Shown here one piece after another: positions 23,041-25,154 of a DNA stretch of 25,154 nt (its first letter is position 1; each line of letters begins with the position of its first letter). Source of the stretch: Actinomycetes bacterium (lineage in GTDB: Bacteria; Actinomycetota; Actinomycetes; Actinomycetales; Microbacteriaceae). The position numbers and the translations under genes were made by a program. The notes beneath the pieces were generated by a model. That model worked only from the letters and a program-made list of their open reading frames with translations, was not told where the DNA came from and did not search any database. The DNA is taken from contig JAEYVF010000042.1 of NCBI GenBank assembly GCA_023432005.1, forward strand, positions 1-25,154, read 5' to 3'.

Positions 23041-23418
23041 GCGAACGGGCCGGCCGATACGCCGGGTTCTGTCAGCCGGCCTGAGCCGACCGGACGGCCA
23101 TCTCTCTCGGGGATGCGTTGCCGCATCCCTCCAGCGGTCTACCCGATGCCTCGGCGAGCAACCTCATCGGCATCTGTCTGACCTTGCTCCGGGCGAGGTT
23201 TACCCAGCGAGCCCGATCACTCGGGCCCCTGGTGGTCTCTTACACCACCGTTTCACCCTTACCCCGCCGCTCGCGCGACGTGGCGGTCTGCTCTCTGTTG
23301 CACTTTCTCGCGGATCACTCCGGGTGGGCGTTACCCACCACCCTGCTCTGCGGAGCCCGGACGTTCCTCGGCGCGCGCCTCGCGGCGCGCGACGCGACCG
23401 TCTGGCCGACCCGTTCGC
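23041..23418 (-). ncRNA. rnpB: RNase P RNA (class A)
   Basis: Catalytic RNA of ribonuclease P, which cuts 5' leaders from tRNA precursors. The minus strand shows the class A core: GAGGAAcGTCCGGGCTCC at the 5' side, AGGGTG...GGGTAACGCCCACC, GAAAGTGCAACAGAGAG, GGTAAGGGTGAAACGGTG, TAAGAGACCACCAG, GCTGGGTAAACC, GGAGCAAGGTCAGACAG and the terminal ACAGAACCCGGCGTA. P1 is formed by 23404-23418 pairing with 23041-23055 (15 bp with one G-U), which sets both ends to within a few nt. Length about 378 nt is normal for actinobacteria. A TACGCT -10 lies 7-8 nt before the 5' end. Confidence 0.96.
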
Positions 23419-23425
23419 GACCCTC

Positions 23426-23431
23426 AGCGTA
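23426..23431 (-). promoter_or_regulatory. -10 element of rnpB
   Basis: TACGCT on the minus strand places the start at about 23419, matching the 5' end deduced from the P1 stem. Its -35 region lies within the end of the coiled-coil gene upstream. Confidence 0.5.
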
Positions 23432-23443
23432 GCGCGTCGCGTC

Positions 23444-24184
23444 TCAGAGGCCGGATTCGGCGGTGCGCACGAGGATGGCGCTCGAATCGGGGCACAGCAG
23501 CACGTCATCCGGCGCGGCCGAGCGCACGACGCCGAGGTCGGTCGCGTTGAGCGCGACGCCGCTCGCACTCGATATGCCACCGCGCAGATGCGACGCACCG
23601 ACGCCATAGCGGGCACGCTGCTTCTCGTAGAGGGCCAGGAGCTCCTCGGGCACGCGCTCGGCGATCGTCGCGCGGTCCTTCGCGACGTGGGCCTTCTCCT
23701 CCTCGATCGAGGACGAGGCCGCGTCGCGCGTGGCCGTCGTCTCCGCCGTGCGGGCCTCCATCGCCTCGAGCGCCGCGCGCGCCGCCGCGACGCCTCCCTC
23801 GAGCTCCTCGACCTTCTCCATGACGACGAGCTCGATCTCCTCGAGCTCGTCGCGACGGCGCGCGAGGGCGGCGAGCTCCTGCTCGAGGGCCTGCACGTCC
23901 TTCACCGACGACGTCGCCTGCAGGCGACCGCGGTCGCGGTCCATGCGCGCCTCCACGACCTTGACATCCGACTCCACGCGCCCGAGTTCCGCCTGGGCGT
24001 CCTCCAGCGCACCCGTGCGCTCGACGAGATCGCGGCGCAGGGCCTCCGCCTCCTTCGCGAGATCGGCGAGCACCGCGGTCTCCGGCAGCGTGCGCAGACG
24101 GTGGTCGAGCTGCTGCAGCTTCGTGTCGAACTCCTGCAGCTCGAGCAGCAGCGCCTGGTCTTCGGGTGCGGCCTTGAGGCCCAT
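23444..24184 (-). CDS. Coiled-coil protein with degenerate C-terminal zinc ribbon (Rv2229c-like)
   Basis: The 246-residue product has a long antiparallel-type coiled coil (about 10-185) and a short C-terminal domain of the C4 zinc-ribbon family usually encoded next to nif3-like genes (Rv2229c in M. tuberculosis, from memory). In that family the ribbon carries two CxxC pairs. Here the first pair reads S-x2-S (GISSASGVAL) and the second CPDS, so only Cys231 remains and zinc binding is probably lost. The reading frame is clean, with no sign of a frameshift. Function is not established; the family may act as a nucleic-acid or ribosome-related factor. ATG at 24184 has GGAAA 6 nt upstream, 28 nt behind the Nif3-like gene, so the two form an operon. 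Confidence 0.9.
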   Translation of the reverse strand: MGLKAAPEDQALLLELQEFDTKLQQLDHRLRTLPETAVLADLAKEAEALRRDLVERTGALEDAQAELGRVESDVKVVEARMDRDRGRLQATSSVKDVQALEQELAALARRRDELEEIELVVMEKVEELEGGVAAARAALEAMEARTAETTATRDAASSSIEEEKAHVAKDRATIAERVPEELLALYEKQRARYGVGASHLRGGISSASGVALNATDLGVVRSAAPDDVLLCPDSSAILVRTAESGL

Positions 24185-24212
24185 GCGGTTTCCGTTCTGT
24201 CGGTGTCGTGAG

Positions 24213-25031
24213 TCAGACGAGGGCGAAGTCCCACGGATCGGTGCGCAGCTCGCTCACCGTCACCGTGACCTCCGGGAGCGCCTCGCGCAGCGCCGCGGCC
24301 GCGGCGTCGAGCCACAGCCACTCGGAGGCCCAGTGCGAGACGTCGATGAGCGCGGGACCGCCGGCGACGCGCGCCTCCTCACGCGCCTCGGAGGCCGGGT
24401 GATGGCGGAGGTCGCTCGTGATGTAGACGTCGGCACCGCGCACCTCGGGGTGCGCGAGCAGGGAGTCGCCCGCCCCGGCGCAGAGGGCGACCCGGCGGAT
24501 CTGCGCGAAGTAGTCGCCCGCACCGCGGATGCCCTGCGCCGTCGCGGGGAGGATCTCCTGCAGGCCGCGCGCGAGGTCGCCGAGGGTGACGGGCTCGGCG
24601 AGCTCCCCGACGCGTCCGAGTCCGAGCGCGGGATCCGTTGCGGATGGCACGAGCGGTCGGGCCTCGCGCAGGCCGAGTCGGCGCGCGAGCACCGCGGACG
24701 TGCCGTCGGCCACGATGTCGGCGTTGGTGTGGGCGGCGAGGAGAGCGCAGCCGCCGCGGATCAGCCGCGCGAGCACGGCACCCTTGTAGCGGTCCTCCGC
24801 GATCGAGGTCACCCCTCTCAGCAGCAGCGGATGGTGCACGAGCAGCAGCTGGGCGCCGCGTTCCACCGCCTCCTCCGCCGTTTCGAGCACCGCGTCGACG
24901 GCGAGATGCACGGACGTGACCTGCGCCGACGAGTCGCCCGCGATGAGTCCGGGGGCGTCCCATGACTCGGCGCCCGCGAGGGGCCAGAGGGCGTGCGCCA
25001 CCTCGGTCACGTGTGCGAGGGAGGGGGCCAC
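24213..25031 (-). CDS. Nif3-like dinuclear metal-centre protein (YbgI/YqfO family)
   Basis: The 272-residue product belongs to the Nif3-like family of hexameric proteins with a dinuclear metal site; some members have GTP cyclohydrolase-like activity, but the cellular role is unclear. Expected motifs are present: WDAPGL near 24-29 (usually WDNVGL), the metal-binding VHHPLLLRG (65-73), AHTNAD (100-105), TSDLRHH, and DVSHWASE near the C-terminus. The start GTG at 25031 is 7 nt after a TAGACT -10 hexamer (leaderless). It is followed by the coiled-coil gene in the same orientation, an arrangement conserved in actinobacteria (Rv2230c-Rv2229c). Confidence 0.93.
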   Translation of the reverse strand: MAPSLAHVTEVAHALWPLAGAESWDAPGLIAGDSSAQVTSVHLAVDAVLETAEEAVERGAQLLLVHHPLLLRGVTSIAEDRYKGAVLARLIRGGCALLAAHTNADIVADGTSAVLARRLGLREARPLVPSATDPALGLGRVGELAEPVTLGDLARGLQEILPATAQGIRGAGDYFAQIRRVALCAGAGDSLLAHPEVRGADVYITSDLRHHPASEAREEARVAGGPALIDVSHWASEWLWLDAAAAALREALPEVTVTVSELRTDPWDFALV

Positions 25032-25035
25032 GGCC

Positions 25036-25154
25036 TCAGTCTACGAGGGGCGGAGGAGCGCTCTGGATCGTCTCGGGCTCGCCTTCCTCGCGATCGCGCT
25101 CCTGCCGGCGGATGGCGGGGATGCCCGCCACGAGCGGGAGCACGAGACCGAGAG
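25036..25154 (-). CDS. C-terminal tail of a membrane protein (partial at window edge)
   Basis: Only the last 38 codons are inside the window. They encode a hydrophobic end segment (LGLVLPLVAGIPAI) followed by a charged tail rich in Arg and Glu and ending PPPLVD. This looks like the final transmembrane helix and cytoplasmic tail of an integral membrane protein. Its TGA stop (25036-25038) overlaps the -10 hexamer of the Nif3-like gene. Family not identifiable from this fragment. Confidence 0.55.
   Translation of the reverse strand, partial: LGLVLPLVAGIPAIRRQERDREEGEPETIQSAPPPLVD
25038..25043 (-). promoter_or_regulatory. -10 element of the Nif3-like gene (probable leaderless promoter)
   Basis: TAGACT on the minus strand ends 7 nt before the GTG at 25031 and shares a base with the stop of the upstream membrane-protein gene. 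Confidence 0.5.

Noticed and set aside
23015..23616. Several open frames over 23015-23616 on both strands
   Set aside because: They cover the RNase P RNA, whose conserved core and P1 pairing are clear on the minus strand.
1..25154. tRNA genes, IS elements, prophage genes, CRISPR arrays, attachment sites
   Set aside because: None seen on reading both strands; no tRNA-like cloverleaf, transposase motif or regularly spaced repeat was found.

Overview
The window reads as chromosomal DNA of a high-GC actinobacterium (roughly 70% G+C by eye, strong GC3 bias, many GTG starts). Gene content and style suggest the family Microbacteriaceae, perhaps Microbacterium or a close relative; this assignment is inference. 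No transposase, integrase, tRNA, rRNA or CRISPR array was found.

Layout. 1-970 (-): the end-truncated gene of a kinase-like membrane protein with a degenerate catalytic loop. 1081-3457 (+): lipB-lipA (lipoate synthesis) and a DUF4191 membrane protein. 3461-4954 (-): a secreted coiled-coil protein and an RDD membrane protein. 5086-6522 (+): glnA1, the main glutamine synthetase, behind a textbook four-half-site GlnR-type box. 6601-10963 (-): a three-gene cassette, hyaluronan-synthase-like GT2, membrane-anchored GH26-like hydrolase and UDP-glucose dehydrogenase, which looks like a synthase-dependent exopolysaccharide system. 11388-15637 (-): glnA2-glnE. 15919-17943 (+): gdhA and a YhhN-family lysoplasmalogenase. 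17953-20196 (+): panB, DUF72, GNAT acetyltransferase. 20291-20941: an orphan 134-aa gene behind a perfect CebR/CelR-type operator, and a convergent 56-aa gene. 20974-22635 (+): map and ppgK. 22760-22963 (+): a cold-shock gene. 23041-23418 (-): rnpB, the RNase P RNA. 23444-25154 (-): a coiled-coil protein with a degenerate zinc ribbon, a Nif3-like protein, and the tail of one more gene.

How it works together. Four genes form a nitrogen-assimilation block: two glutamine synthetases, their adenylyltransferase GlnE and an NADP-type glutamate dehydrogenase. The order lipB, lipA, DUF4191, RDD, glnA1, glnE, glnA2 with panB, the zinc-ribbon protein and Nif3 further along matches the arrangement I recall from Mycobacterium tuberculosis (Rv2217 to Rv2230c). 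Against that backbone, the exopolysaccharide cassette sits between glnA1 and glnE and the secreted coiled-coil gene sits between DUF4191 and RDD, so both look like lineage-specific insertions.

Regulation visible in the sequence: at least six genes start 7-8 nt downstream of a TAGnnT -10 hexamer and are probably leaderless; map and the 56-aa gene share a palindromic pair of -10 elements; a 16-bp dyad lies in the glnA2/gdhA divergent region; and strong hairpin terminators follow glnA1, the 134-aa gene and cspA/rnpB.
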